Source of the DNA: Stenocarpella maydis
Lineage: Eukaryota; Ascomycota; Sordariomycetes; Diaporthales; Diaporthaceae
Reading direction: 5' to 3'
Length of the DNA: 64,000 bases
NCBI GenBank assembly: GCA_002270565.1
Contig: NQMI01000030.1
Span: forward strand, 124,001 to 188,000
Shown: in pieces, positions 44,801 to 56,686 of the stretch
How positions within the stretch are numbered: position 1 is the stretch's first letter
How the letters are laid out: each line of letters opens with the position of its first letter
Notes under the pieces: model-generated
The model's database searches: none
Told to the model about the DNA's origin: nothing
Seen by the model: the letters and a program-made list of their open reading frames with translations, nothing else
Program-made: the position numbers and the translations under genes

Positions 44801-45551
44801 TGACCAGCGAGGACTGGAGAGCAGTCATCGGGCCCAAAGTTGAGAGCTCTTGGAATCTCCACGCCGCGCTGCCTTCCGGCATGGACTTCTTCATCAAATG
44901 CTCTTCAGCGGTCTGCATCTTTGGCAAAACCGGCCAGGCCAACTACTAGGTATAGTCCTCGACGAAGGCTGGGTGGCCGAGCCGAAGCATATCCGGAAGA
45001 TAGTCATAGGGCTCGACATGGTGCTGCCGGTGTCACAAAAGGACTTGTTCGCCATCCTTGATTACTACTGCGACCCGGCTACTACCTTTGAGTCTCCGAC
45101 AGCGAGCCAGCTCGTCACCGGAATCGCGTTACCGGCGCTGATTGCTCAGTCTGGTCTCAAGATACCAGCCGTAATGCTCAAACCATTGTTTAGTGCAATG
45201 CACCAGATCATGCCTAGTGGCCGGGTCTCCGGCGATGGCGCTGCAGAGGCACAAGACACCGTCGCTCTGTTTGAGCAGGTGGACTTTCTGGAAGCTGCGG
45301 GAAATGCCATTGCTGCTGCACTGAAGCTGAAGCTGTGCAAGATTTTGGGATTGGAGGCCGCATCGAAAACGGTCAAGGATCCCGTGGGTTCGTTTGGTAT
45401 AGATTCGCTCATTGCTTTGGAAGTTCGTAATTGGCTGAGGACGGAGATGAAAGCTGATATCGCTGTGTCCAAGATTCTGGGCGACGGGACTTTGCTTGAC
45501 ACGGGGCTAGCAGCGGCGAAGAAAAGTCGGCTTCGACATGGACGGTGGTAG
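41854..45551 (+). pseudogene. 3' half of a reducing polyketide synthase (MT-ER-KR-ACP), dead
   Basis: The surviving order is a C-methyltransferase with SAM motif FLEIGAGTGATTSMILDIIA (about 42190) and YDVVIAANVLHATKDP, then an enoylreductase (GVNFKDCLTLLGRV; cofactor loop HAAAGGTGQAGVQIAQHIGA near 43835), a ketoreductase (VIAGGLGGIGRQITRWLARR near 44455), and an acyl-carrier domain with the phosphopantetheine site FGIDSLIALEVRNW near 45395. The ketosynthase, acyltransferase and dehydratase are missing upstream. Breaks include a TGA at 43690-43692 (a likely CGA change), a frame loss at 44119, a frame change at an 11-C run (44682-44692), and an internal deletion with a stop at 44947-44949. It normally builds reduced, methylated polyketides. 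Confidence 0.9.
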
Positions 45552-47717
45552 CACGCTGGCATGCATGGAGAGATCCCTTCGACATCCCTTCAAAGGAAGT
45601 TGGACCAGGAGTCCGATTCACTGCGCCATCACAGAAACATGGCAAAATACCTGACAGAGCTAGGTCTCACTATGCGAGACATAGATGGCCTTGGATACTG
45701 CAGGTTGTGGATGTTGCGGTCGGTTGGTTCCACTCTAATAAGCGTGGCTGGACATTGCAGCACAGCATTCAACAGACCATTCCTAAATGACATCTTCAGA
45801 TTGACTAGCAGAGCTAGAGTTTTGAACAACATTCTGCTAGGCTAGGAGGCGCGCTAACCTGTAAAACAGCTGTGCCTCAAATATCTAAATCCTTCGAATA
45901 ATCCCCCTCCCTCAGCTTTCGTCAAGGTCGGATGGGACGACAACCACAACATCTTTCCTCAAACACAAACGTATTTCTCAACCCCCGCTTGGTTTTTTTT
46001 GGGTTTTTTTTTTTTTTTTGTTGTGACTAAAAGACCTGATCCACTATGATTCCGACCAAAATAATCTTCGACACCGGTCTCTTGACCAAAGACTAGGTCT
46101 GCAACTCTGTCGATGATGTCAAGCCTTAGCTTGATATCTGCTCGAAAGCAAGGACCTTATTAGCGATATTAACACCTCGGCCCTCATAGGAAGTCCGAGG
46201 ATTATCCTGACCAACTCGAATTCAGATTGCATTTCGCCATTGACACCAAGCTGCCGGGTAGTACCGTCAACACATGGTTGTGCTAATAAGCCCTTAACTT
46301 TTAATGTAGGCGCGGGTGTCCCAAGATCGCATACTTCCGTTTGTCCGATTAACTAAAATCTTGACCATACCAAATATGGCTTTACGTACTCGTCTCCGGT
46401 CTTTTTTGGCCATCCAAACTAGTGTAAGCATCCGCTCGGCCTCCATTTCCATTACTACGTAGGTAGTACTCTTCCTCTCCAAGTATGGTTACATTCCAAA
46501 TTGCGGCTAAATTGCTAAAGCTTAACAACCCTGACAGCCCGGCAATGGCCCATCATCGTCAGAGTACCCCATACTTTCCCATGCATCCATCAGTGCCACT
46601 AGTTCCGTTTCCATACTTACATCCTGAGCTCCGAGGACCTACTACTTACCTTGGAAGTATGCAAAGGTATATCATACCTGACTCCCCACAAACCTTCCAG
46701 CTCTTATTGGCTCTCTTTTATGTTACTTGGCGCCCCACCTTGAACCCTGAAAGGCTCTCAAAAAAGAAGGTTACGGACAGACAGTCGCGATCATGTGCTG
46801 CTGTTGTCATACATCTACTGGCAACGGAAATAAGAGATGAGCTTGACTTTGAGAGTACCTCAAAAAGCGAGTGTTCGAAATTGAGTCTCCTGCGTGACTT
46901 TCGCCACTCATATCGACCGATTTAAGATGTCAGAGCTTTTACTTACATGGTCTATGTTGATAGAACCAGCAAGAAAGCCAAAAACTTTTCGAAACTCCCG
47001 ATATTGCCGGACCTGACTTTCCAAAGTTGAGGATGTTCATCGATGGGTCGCCCTCCTTGCTGGCCATCCCTGGCAAATATTCGCTTTATGGACGGAGCAA
47101 AGAACCATGTTCGCAGGTGTGGAGTTGATTCTGATCACAAGGGGTGTGGCCGCAGGCACTCGGGGGACCTCAGGGGCCATGCCTAGCGCATAACATGATA
47201 TACGTAATACCAAAACCCCACTCAAGGCAAACCTGGCACTGAATTGTCCGTCCGTAACTCCTAAACCGGTCGAGAACAGGGCAGCTCATGGCGATAACCC
47301 CACCACTTGGAATCGAGCTAAAAGTGCCGACTCGTGGAAAAAGGGCGCGCCTGTAATCCACTGCGGAATCTAGGTGCCCGTCGATTGCAGCGACGCCCTA
47401 GGTGTCCCGGCTAACCGGGCAAGCCTGGTGGCACAGCCAACTTGGTCATGCGAGGAAGGAAACACTCGCGTTTCAAGAGTATTAGCAACCCCTGTGAGAG
47501 CACTCGGAATAAACAGCTGCTGTCTAAGGCTGTGGGGATCCTGCGCGATAAACCATGCGCCATGGTCACTGATTGATTGATTGCAGGTAAACATGAATGG
47601 TATAAATACTCAGACGTCACGCCAAGACAAAGTTGACCCTCATTCTTCACCCAAGCCAAGCCGCTTCTTCTATTAGTTACCTCTTTGAGCTGTTTGCTAC
47701 ATTAAAATCCAGTCAGA
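45552..47717. other. Gene-poor region
   Basis: About 2.2 kb with no domain I recognise. The longest frame (46485-46925, +) has Pro/His-rich, low-confidence composition. Poly-T runs of 9 and 13 lie at about 45992-46020. The last 100 bp should be the xylanase promoter. Confidence 0.45.
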
Positions 47718-48650
47718 ATGGTTGCTCTTGGCAGTCTCCTCTTTGGCCTCTCGGCCCTTTCCGTGTCTCTAGCTGCCCCCGTTGCAGACGAGATCCTACC
47801 ACCCCATGTCGAGAGACGTGGGCCCCACAACTTCTTCCTCGGCCCTGACCACCCGCTCATGCTAGCCCGCCGCAACGCATCTCTTGAGGCACGTGGAATG
47901 ACGCTTGAAGAGCGTACCAACTATGTCCAGAACTACAAGACTGGTGGTACGGTCGACTTCACTCCCTCCAACGGTGGCTTTTCCCTGAATTTCAACACCA
48001 ACGACGACTTCGTTGTTGGGGTTGGCTGGAACCCTGGAAGCACTACGTACGGAAAATATCTCCCAAAGTGCTGTTGGGCAATATCAACTAACAACTGTGC
48101 AGCCCCATTACTCACAGCGGCTCCTTCAGCGTCAGCCGCGGCCTGGGTACCTTGTCTGTCTATGGCTGGACGACAAACCCGCTGGTTGAGTATTACGTGA
48201 TTGAAGATTCGGGCGGCTTCTCGCAGACCGGCACGCAAAAGGGTACTGTCAACAGCGACGGCGGCAGTTATACCATCTGGGAGAACCAGCGCGTCAACGC
48301 CCCTTCCATCGAGGGAACCAGCACCTTCAATCAGTACATCTCCGTACGAAACGGCGGACGCAGCAGTGGCACCGTAACTATAGAGAACCATTTCAACGCT
48401 TGGAAGTCCAAGGGAATGAATCTTGGTAAACTCAACTGTGAGTGAATCTTTGCCTTCTAGGCCCCGTCGGGACTTCTGGCCGGGGTTTTAGATTCCACTC
48501 ATGCGGCATTTCACGAGGCGATTGGCCCGAGAAATTACTTAGCCAGCTTGCAGATAGAGCTTTTCACTAACCCGTCTCTCTTTAGTCCAGGTCATTGCTG
48601 TCGAGAGCTGGAATGGGGCCGGATCTGCGGAGCAGAAAGTGACCAACTAG
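47718..48650 (+). CDS. Endo-1,4-beta-xylanase, glycoside hydrolase family 11
   Basis: Exons 47718-48046, 48103-48437 and 48586-48650 join to about 242 residues, the usual GH11 size with a propeptide. The signal peptide is [20 protein letters not shown]. The jelly-roll domain shows [32 protein letters not shown] (nucleophile Glu in PLVEYY), [20 protein letters not shown], the thumb region and [15 protein letters not shown]. Exon 3 ends with [13 protein letters not shown], where the Glu is the acid/base residue. It is secreted and cuts internal xylan linkages. All family landmarks are present and the frame is intact. It is unrelated to the neighbouring remnants and looks like a surviving plant-cell-wall gene in a transposon-rich setting. 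Confidence 0.95.
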
Positions 48651-48981
48651 TCGGGTCGAATGGTTCAGTACTCAGTACTTGGTTGTGGCAAGCGGCAGTC
48701 GCGGAGAGACAACTTCTCTGGCTTGGCGAGAATTATCTTCGACATCACCTTTTTATTTCATACATTAGATTCAATCAAACTTTTTGCCTCGATATACGAG
48801 AAAAACTGATTGCCGGGTATATTGTTGTTACGAATCAGGGGCTCCATTTAACCCGAGTCCTCCATTCGCCTTCCTTAATCAACTAGATTCCACCGTATGC
48901 TCGATTTAGCGTGTGACGCTTCTATAACAACCGCTTCCCTTTTTTGAATTAGTAACAGTACTAATCCCACTCAAAGCTAAA
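48651..48981. other. Xylanase 3' flank
   Basis: About 330 bp between the xylanase stop and a transposon end. It presumably holds the 3' UTR; nothing else is visible. Confidence 0.4.
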
Positions 48982-51979
48982 GAACGCGGATATTCGCATC
49001 CACAAAAACGGATGGTACATCCACACATATACCAACCCAGTACACATATAACACAGACCAGCGAAATTAGTATGTAAACTATTATTTTAACCTTAGCCAC
49101 TACCATCGCCAGTAGTCCTCATCATTACTTCAGCAATACCACTATCATTACACTCACTATAATAGGAATCACTCAAATCAATAGTATTTTACTACATATC
49201 TAGTCTATACAGACCACAATCTCATCTTAAATCTCCTCCTCCACCTCATCATCATCATCATTATCGCCAACAAGGTCCTCAACAGTCAGATCTACCTATA
49301 GCAACTAGTTAATGCTTCTAATAGCTGCCATATACTGCCGCTTAGCCCCTAACCTCATGCTTGAGGGTATGCCTGCTGCTAAGGTTCTCATAATATCTAA
49401 CGGCGCCCTTCACTTCTAAGGCTACTGCTTTGCCTTCTTCATAACCCTTCCTACTAGCTGCTACTTCTAACAAACACCAGCATACTAGGTATTGCTACCA
49501 CAAGCATCCTCTTCATCCAGGGACTAGAGGGTATCATTATTCCACTTAAAAGCCAAATTCACACACTATACTGAAGCCATCATCGCCCTCATCTTATCGC
49601 CAGCCCTACTACCAAGGCTCGCTATAGTAGAGGTCATCTTTTTACCCATCACCACCTTCCCACAGCTCTCAAAGAGACCCTCTTCATCAGCTGCAAATAG
49701 TACATTCTCGCAAGGTCTGCCCTTTATAGCGGTAACCTTCTTCAGCAAGTATACGCCAAGGAGAGAGTTCTCAAGGGAGAGGTTACAATCAAGATAGTAC
49801 TCTTCATACACATCACTCTTCTCAAGAAGAAGTAAAGCCTCCTCTTTATCAGCAATACAATTTACATAGGTCACACCATACTATATGTAAACCACACAGC
49901 TACAGTCAGAAGGTCTGCAGTAGCCCCATAAGGCTTTTTTTCAAAGCATCCTTAACGCCTTCTAGCACTCAATCATAAGTATCTCCAGCGCCACCCTCAA
50001 GACCTACAATAGCAGCTAACCAAGCTACTTCTAACCATTAAACTTCTAGAGTAATAATATCTTCTACTTCGCCTCCTTCTAATGGAGGCTATAAGCAGTA
50101 TTATTAATAACCTCATAATTAAGTATTATTAGATAGAGAAGATTCCCCATCCCATAGCCCAGGTACACCTTCAGCTTCCAGTGCATTCACTTAATAAAGG
50201 AGGTCATATACAAGCCAAAGTTAAGGGTTTTATAGATCTAATAAGCTGCCCATTTAGCAATAATCTCCTCAGCCTCATCAATATACTACATCTTAAGATA
50301 CTAGATAATCACCATCTAATCTAAGAAGACCTCTTAAAGCCATTACCAAACCATATCATAGATCTCACAATCTATAAAGTACTCTATAAACTTAAGAAAA
50401 TTAAAGAGGGCTATTTAAGTATATAGCACCTTATTAGGCACCTATAAGGGTACTATAGCCTTCCCTCTTGCTAGCGCCATAAGGGAAGCAAGATCCTCAT
50501 CCTCCTTATCAAGATCTTCAGCCTTAGCAACCTCTATAGTATTTTCCTCCAGGCCTCCCATTACTAATGCCTCAGGGCCTCCCATCGCCAGCCCCATAGC
50601 TCCCAGCTTATGCCACTTCTTCTTAATATTAAGGATAATATTCATATTAATATAAAAAATATACAGCTAATAACATGCCCTAGGGAATTCATGCTTAAGG
50701 GCATTAATTAGAGCATTATTATAATTAGTAATAAAGAGCCTTAGAGGCTCAATTTAGCACTTATGGAGAAGACCGTAAAGCTACTCAAGAAGCTACCGGA
50801 AGCCAGGTTCTCTCTTATTATTAATAACCCCTTGAAATAATAGCAATATCCTCTTCATATAGGTTACTACTATACCTCAAAAGAAGGGCATCTTCTTACT
50901 ATTAGTTGAATAGGTACAGTCAAGCAAGAAATTGCGCATAAAGCATGGCTCTCAAACCCACACCAGCTGCTACTTCTCGCACCAGAAGATACCCGTAATA
51001 CTTCCCTCCTCATCAATAGCCCAACAATACCAGCAGCCCTCCTTCTCAAGCCAGTCCATTACTACTTAGGTAGGTATATAGATACCCTACTGCTACTTAC
51101 AGAAGTCTGCAAGCCAATTCTTTATAGTGTTTAGCCCCAGCAATACACTCGGGTACTCTCAGCGCAGAGCTACTATAAGTCTCACAGGCTTCACAAGGGC
51201 TGGGTCTACAGCCATGCAGGCAAGGAAGTCATAATAATCTTATAATAGCTTCACCCAGCCTCACTGGGCTTCAAATACCTCCTAAGGGCCATAATAAGTA
51301 TGCATACCCTCCTGGATCACAAGGATCCACTTACCAGCTATCACACAGGTCATATAGGCAAGGGCTCGCCACCTACAGCCTGCTTTAATCATTAAGGTAT
51401 TATTTATTATTACAGTTAAGGATTACAGGGCACCTCTGCTATAAACCAACACCACGCATTTAATATCTGCTTTTTATAAAGTTATAAGGAATCCAGCAGA
51501 TTTTATAGCTTTATCCAAATCAGCCTTAAGGTCCTTATAGGTATCATATCCACCCTAAAAAAGTTTAAGGTAGTTAGAAAGATTGGAAAGTACTAGCTAA
51601 TAATAATTTATAGCAGTAATATTAGTATTCCAATTGGTATAATCAGCTTACTACTGCACCTTAAAACCTAAATAATCAGGTACCTACACCATTACTATAA
51701 CGCCAAAAATTCAATATCTAATTGATCAGATCTTCTTTTTAATACAAAAACAATTAATTCCAATAAGAATTTAATTGCTACAGCAAAGCATTAATTAAGG
51801 GTTATCATTTATAAGTTGGTGGCAATGGGGGCATTGCAGTGCGTTAGGTGCTATAGCTATAAAAACACCAAGGGGTATGGGGCAACAATGTTAAACGAAG
51901 TGATCTGATTGGCTGCAGCCAATCACATAATTATATATGGATATACCATCCGTTTTTGTGGATGCAAATATCCGCGTTC
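48982..51979 (-). mobile_element. Mutator-like element (MULE), copy 1
   Basis: 2,998 bp with terminal inverted repeats gaacgcggatattcgcatcc (left) and the inverse ending ccgcgttc (right). The 8-bp duplication aagctaaa lies at 48974-48981 and 51980-51987. The transposase is on the minus strand and strongly degraded. Readable parts include a C-terminal region at 49566-49874 (LKKVTAIKGRPCENVLFAAD, SRAGDKMRAMMASV) and NIILNIKKKWHKL at about 50600-50640, the counterpart of copy 2. It is inactive. Confidence 0.9.
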
Positions 51980-51987
51980 AAGCTAAA

Positions 51988-52430
51988 TGAGCGTCAACCG
52001 TAACGAGTTGTAAGTCGACAGCCCACCCGCTCTTTCGTACTCGGCACCGTACGTCAAGAGCCCAGCGCGACGGGCCCTTCGCAAACGCAGCCCGCACGCC
52101 TCTCATGAACGTTCCAAACTTGCCCTCGGCCGCTGTATTTGTCGGCGGTCTCCTGCTTAGTGTCGAGCAGCACCCCCGGCTCGCTGCCGTGCCACGCCAT
52201 GCTTGTCCGCGCCCTCGCGCAGCCGCGTGTTGGTGAACGAGCCCAAGGTACTCGTATCGCCATGCCGGGTTGCCCGCGTTGGCGAGCCGCGAGGGCTGCG
52301 CCGATTTACCCATCCTTCGGCCGTGCTGAGTGCGAGCATAGGGACGCTCGTGCTAAGATTCTCCGCGCCTCGTACATATGTAGTCGTCTAGGACGAGCCC
52401 GCCGCCCGTCCTCGCAATGAACCGCCCACG
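51988..52430 (-). pseudogene. Type B carboxylesterase C-terminal fragment
   Basis: Minus-strand segments read AWRYEYLG, FTNTRLREGADKHG, MAWHGSEPGVLLDTKQETAD and FMRGVRAAFAKGPSR in alternating frames. These match the order near the end of fungal type B carboxylesterases: the WRY..F/L strand, the catalytic-His YHGSE-like segment and the AAFAKDP helix. At least two frame changes occur and the N-terminal three quarters is absent. It is cut off by the transposon at 51979. Confidence 0.6.
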
Positions 52431-52668
52431 GATGGGCGACGCCGTCGGGGTTTGGTAGCGCGAATCCACCGGCTCTGCATTTTTTCTAACATTGATAAAG
52501 AACCTATTGGAGGTAGTAGCAACCTGGTTACCTAGGTAACTATGTAAGGTAAAATAGACCTTGGGGCCGCTGGCTCAATTGTCAGCCCTAGTATCTACAT
52601 TCTATTGCCAGCCCGAAGCAATCGTCAACTCGCCAATCGTCAACTCGCATACCCAACGGCCCAGGGGG

Positions 52669-53223
52669 TCAGCGGAGCGGACGTGTATCTCGCACGCGAG
52701 CTGCGAGATATGCTGGCCCACTCCGCTTGCGGCGTAGCGTTCTGCTTATCCCGTGCCTCTGCAGCCCCTGGCTGACTAAGCAACCCAAGCACGCTCCACG
52801 CCCAATATTAACCATGCTTCTTCATTATCAACACCATAGAAACCGCTGAACGATATGAATTAACTATTTTAAAGCACTTGGCGATATATTCAGTCTGTCC
52901 TGAAGGCGTCCTCTTGTTGTTTTAGGGGGAACCCCCTAGGACCCCTGCCTGCGGCGCTGAGCCTGCGGCGCCTCACCACGCCCCCTTCCGGCCCGCGCCT
53001 TCCTCTTCAAAACGGACCACGATTTTCAACGACAAGTCTTCTTAACAATTTCCTCTCGCTAAATACTTTCAGAGGTACATCGTCATTAACCAATCCAGAC
53101 TCAAGGATTCTGAACAGACCAATCCAGACTCATAACTTTCGGGTGATTACGCTGGGTAAGAACGCTACGCGGGCCGCATATCTCGCACGCTTCGCATGCT
53201 CGATACACGTCCCGCTCCGCTGA
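52669..53223. mobile_element. Candidate small inverted-repeat element
   Basis: Inverted repeats of about 70 bp at 52669-52745 and 53155-53223 (outer ends tcagcggagcgg and ccgctccgctga; shared inner parts include acgtgtat, gcgagatatgc and gtagcgttc). The 400 bp between them has no coding sequence. I could not find a target-site duplication, so it may be a MITE or simply an old inverted duplication. Confidence 0.5.
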
Positions 53224-53995
53224 ATAATTTGAGAATAGCATACCTAGGTAAACTAAGTACTAAGGAATTTATATTTTTAGTGACTCCTAAAACGCTACTT
53301 GCAATAATTGCTCTCTTCCGGTTGCTTATGATTAAGATAATGCTAGGCGCGATTTCGCCTGGGATAATATATGCAATCTCCTCCAGAGGCTGGCAAACTA
53401 GAATCTGGTTTCCCACACTCGGAGAGCGAACTGGTCCTTCAATCATTTATTGTGAGAAGTAGTTGTCGTTATTCACAACGGCCATGCCACCCGCCCCACG
53501 GCACTCAGGTGTGAATGGCCGGACAAACAAGAGCAAGTTCTTGCTTGGCTTACTGATCCTATTCACTGCATGATAACATACATCTCTTGGTAACGTGGAG
53601 GAACCGCTCAACGGTCATCGTCTTGTCATCCATGTACCAAATCGTAAGATGAATGGACGGGTGAAGATTGAGGCTCGCTTTCGAGATAATATCTCAGGAC
53701 AAAATAATTTGCGCTTCTGATCCGTTTCTCTGCCTCCTATTATCCATCGTCTTTCCACAGCAGCTCTCGTTTACCACTTCTCTCCCCTCAATATCCGCTT
53801 GACCACGCCCTCTTCACGCCGCCCGTATTGCATTTCCGGACCGTTGGCCTTCCTCTTCAACAGATCGAGCTATCATGAAGATCCAGATGTGTGCTTCTAC
53901 AAGCGGAACCTAACCTGAACTTGAGGCTCAGACTCTGACCGGTCAAGATTCTCATTGGCAACCGGCACTGGTTGGAGGCAGGTGGGCAGCGTCAC
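53224..53995. other. Gene-poor region
   Basis: No supported gene, repeat or transposon end in about 770 bp. Short frames on both strands overlap each other and lack domain features. Confidence 0.35.
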
Positions 53996-54693
53996 CCGCG
54001 ACGAGCTCCAGAAGATCTCCAATTTCCTGGCAGACATCCTATCGTGGGGGCCTTCCGGTGGCTCTGGTGGAAGTGGGCAGGGCCTGACATAATACAGCTG
54101 CCACGCCGATAATATGTACGGCCAGCTGGCGAAGTCTTGCTTCGAAATGGGACTGAAGCAAGTGAATATCTTCACGCTGGGGCTTGATATCATCAAGGGC
54201 ATCTTCCAGGGGTTCTTCCTCCTGTCGGACCCTCTGTTGTCAGACATATACAAATGGCCCGACTCTGTCGACATCGCATTTTCAGAGCTCACTGTGTGCC
54301 TAGACTGCCCGAACAACTTCGAGCGTAGCGCCATCTGCCGAGCCCTCGCCAAGCACAGCAACATGCACAAGAGCATGAATACGGTTACTTCGGTCAAGAA
54401 CGTCGCCCACAAGAACCTCATCCTACAGTCATCGAAGCTGTTCTCGACAGCACTTTCCAGTACTACCGAGAAAACGAATTCGACTACATTGGCAACTGGG
54501 GCTCGCTCATTAGTGAGTGCCAGCAGGCACACTGGCTGTGCCGTGCTCAGTGTGACTTTGATCACCTTGACCAGCCCGACGAGGTGGAGAAGGACTCAGA
54601 TGACGAGGGCGACTGGTACCCGCGCTACGAAATGCAGCTCAAGCCAGGGACTACCTACGCAGATCTCGACTCGCCGAAGCCCCTTCTCTACTA
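53996..54693 (+). pseudogene. Unrecognised fungal protein, frame-shifted
   Basis: The + strand reads DELQKISNFLADILSWG, then (54114 on) MYGQLAKSCFEMGLKQ and IAFSELTVCLDCPNNFERSA. Near 54355-54370 the protein-like frame switches and continues as FQYYRENEFDYIGNWGSLIS and ECQQAHWLCRAQCDFDHLDQ to a stop at 54691-54693. The composition on both sides of the switch is plausible protein with shared acidic, Cys/Trp character. I do not recognise the family. The switch could be an unspliced intron or a real frameshift. An equally long minus-strand frame (53897-54565) has a poorer composition. Confidence 0.45.
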
Positions 54694-55348
54694 GGCAGCG
54701 GGGTTCGGCGTCGGCGGCGATATCGATTACGTTCCCGACATGGGCCCGGGCTATGTGATGGAAGTCCACTCCCGGCAGGTAGACCTTGTCTGGATACACG
54801 GCCGTGTGGATTTTGTTCGCTGTATGAGTATCTGGTCCCGGGCCGCAAAGACTCCCAGTGGCGGGCACGGTGTCCGGAAGCTATTCTTGAATGCCACGGC
54901 AAAGACCTGGAACAACCCTGCCGTTGAATCCAACGAGGACGATGATCCGCTACTGGCTGAGCCTACGTCGGATGCCTCACAACCAGGAGCTTGGTCAGAT
55001 GTAAGTCACTCTATCTTGAGTGCCAGTCGTCGTCCCCCTTCCCTTCCCTTCCCTTCCCTCCAGCCGTCAGCAAAAACTGAGGTATTGTGACACGATGCAG
55101 CTAACTTTGTTCATGCAGGAGTATAGCACTACTTTGGCCAGTTTCCGCCTGCCGTGCCACCTGTGCCGCGTTAGGTTACAGGCAGCTAAGGCCCCACACC
55201 CATCACTCGTCCGCCCATTCACTCACTATATAGTGTGCCAATCACCCAACCTCAGCTGAACTGGTCCAAATGTCCCATCGACTTACCAATCACAACTGCA
55301 CTCTTCCCGTCTATCTAAACACTTCAGAGTCGGAAACTTGACCTCATC
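54694..55348. other. Gene-poor region
   Basis: About 650 bp with weak + strand coding potential at 54740-55090 (GYVMEVHSRQVDLVWIHGRV) that may be a further piece of the preceding remnant. A cccttccctt tandem run occurs at about 55037-55058. Confidence 0.35.
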
Positions 55349-55740
55349 ATGGGTGGCCCAAATTTAGTCATCGCCCTCCGTGGCTTTAAGATCCGCACCG
55401 CCACGCTCGACAAGTACCTGATCGACCGCGACAAGCCTGCCGGAACGAACTCGGCTACCATCCCACCATACTACGAGTACGATGCCAACGGAAACGCTAA
55501 CGATGAGATCTCAGAGGTACTGCGCGCTAGCAGCAGTATCGCCAGCATCCTGCTCGTCCTGAGCTTATGTAGCCTACAGCTGCGCACACATCTACGCCAG
55601 CGCCACATAACTCCTCATGGCCCTGACGAGCAGGTGCCCAGGGGTTTGAAGAGCTAAGGCAGGATGTGCTCAAGTACGGCTCCAGCTCAGAGGAAGACGA
55701 AGGCTTGATGGGTCTTTTTGTCGTCATCAGCGGAGGCTCG
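55349..55740 (+). pseudogene. Conserved-type fungal hypothetical protein, truncated
   Basis: Starts MGGPNLVIALRGFKIRTATL, then DKYLIDRDKPAGT and IPPYYEYDANGNANDEISEV. The frame then degenerates, and pieces such as GFEELRQDVL and YGSSSEEDEG appear in another frame up to about 55710. The opening resembles a family of small uncharacterised ascomycete proteins. No function is known to me. At least one frame break is present. Confidence 0.5.
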
Positions 55741-56678
55741 GCCAGGTCCAACTCCACCAAAGCTCCGAGAACGTTGGCAGATATGAATTCTCTTTCGTCG
55801 ACCATTCTTTGCATGCAATCAAGTGAACCCGTTTCAAAAGCGCCGGCTAACTTGTCAAAACAGACCACAATTCTATGTGGTCTTTGGGAACAGACTTTCG
55901 AGATGTGGTCAACTCGACAGGGGCACCGAAACGAAGTTCACGGATTGAACGAAGAACTTGACGCTTTGCCAGCAAATGCTTGATCCTGGCATCACTAGAT
56001 GCAGCGCGGGACAGACAGCGCGAAGGATACTGATGACATCGCAAGACCTGGCCAGTGCCAAGAAGTCATTCGCTAGCTACTTGTTGTCTGGTTTAGCCGG
56101 AGGTCTACTGGTCATTATTATTGTACTAATTTGAGAAGCAAACTGGTCCTTAATTACTTATAGTTGTACTGCGTTGAATGCGAAGCTGCGTTGACTGTGA
56201 TAATAGGGGATTTCTGTCACATCAGGGCAGGTTATGTTTCAGTGCAGGAAGCTTATGATCAATATTGCGACTTGACTTCACTTTCTTGGAGCCCCAGCGG
56301 GGGGGGGTTGTGTTCAATCCCGACACGTAGAGATCTAGTGTGAGAAAGAGACCGCAGAAATGTGGGTGCATTTCTACCCAAGGGCCATGAGTTGAAAGGG
56401 AGTAGCAAGTAGCATATTTGCGGTTAAAAATCTCCATCTTTGTAAGCCTATATAATGTATGCTATTAAATAAATCTTATTTTAAAGTTCTAATAAGGCTG
56501 AATTCCAACGACATAACATTGGCGTTAGTATAACTTCTATATATACGTCTTAATTTTACTGTTTTTACCTCAACAATAATGCACTCTGAAAGAGGCAATA
56601 GGATGCTTTGCCCTAGAATTTAGAGCATTATCATCGGCTGATGATTCACCAATTTGTAACCGGGGCAAAGTGTACACA
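55741..56678. other. Gene-poor region
   Basis: About 940 bp, AT-richer toward the right, with a run of nine G at about 56299-56307. No gene, repeat unit or transposon end is recognised before the MULE at 56687. Confidence 0.4.
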
Positions 56679-56686
56679 TAATTAAA

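Noticed and set aside
46485..46925. 146-codon + strand frame as a possible gene
   Set aside because: Low-complexity composition, no domain, no intron or start support, and it lies in a region of remnants.
53897..54565. 222-codon minus-strand open frame
   Set aside because: It overlaps a + strand remnant with better protein-like composition and shows no recognisable domain; probably a shadow.
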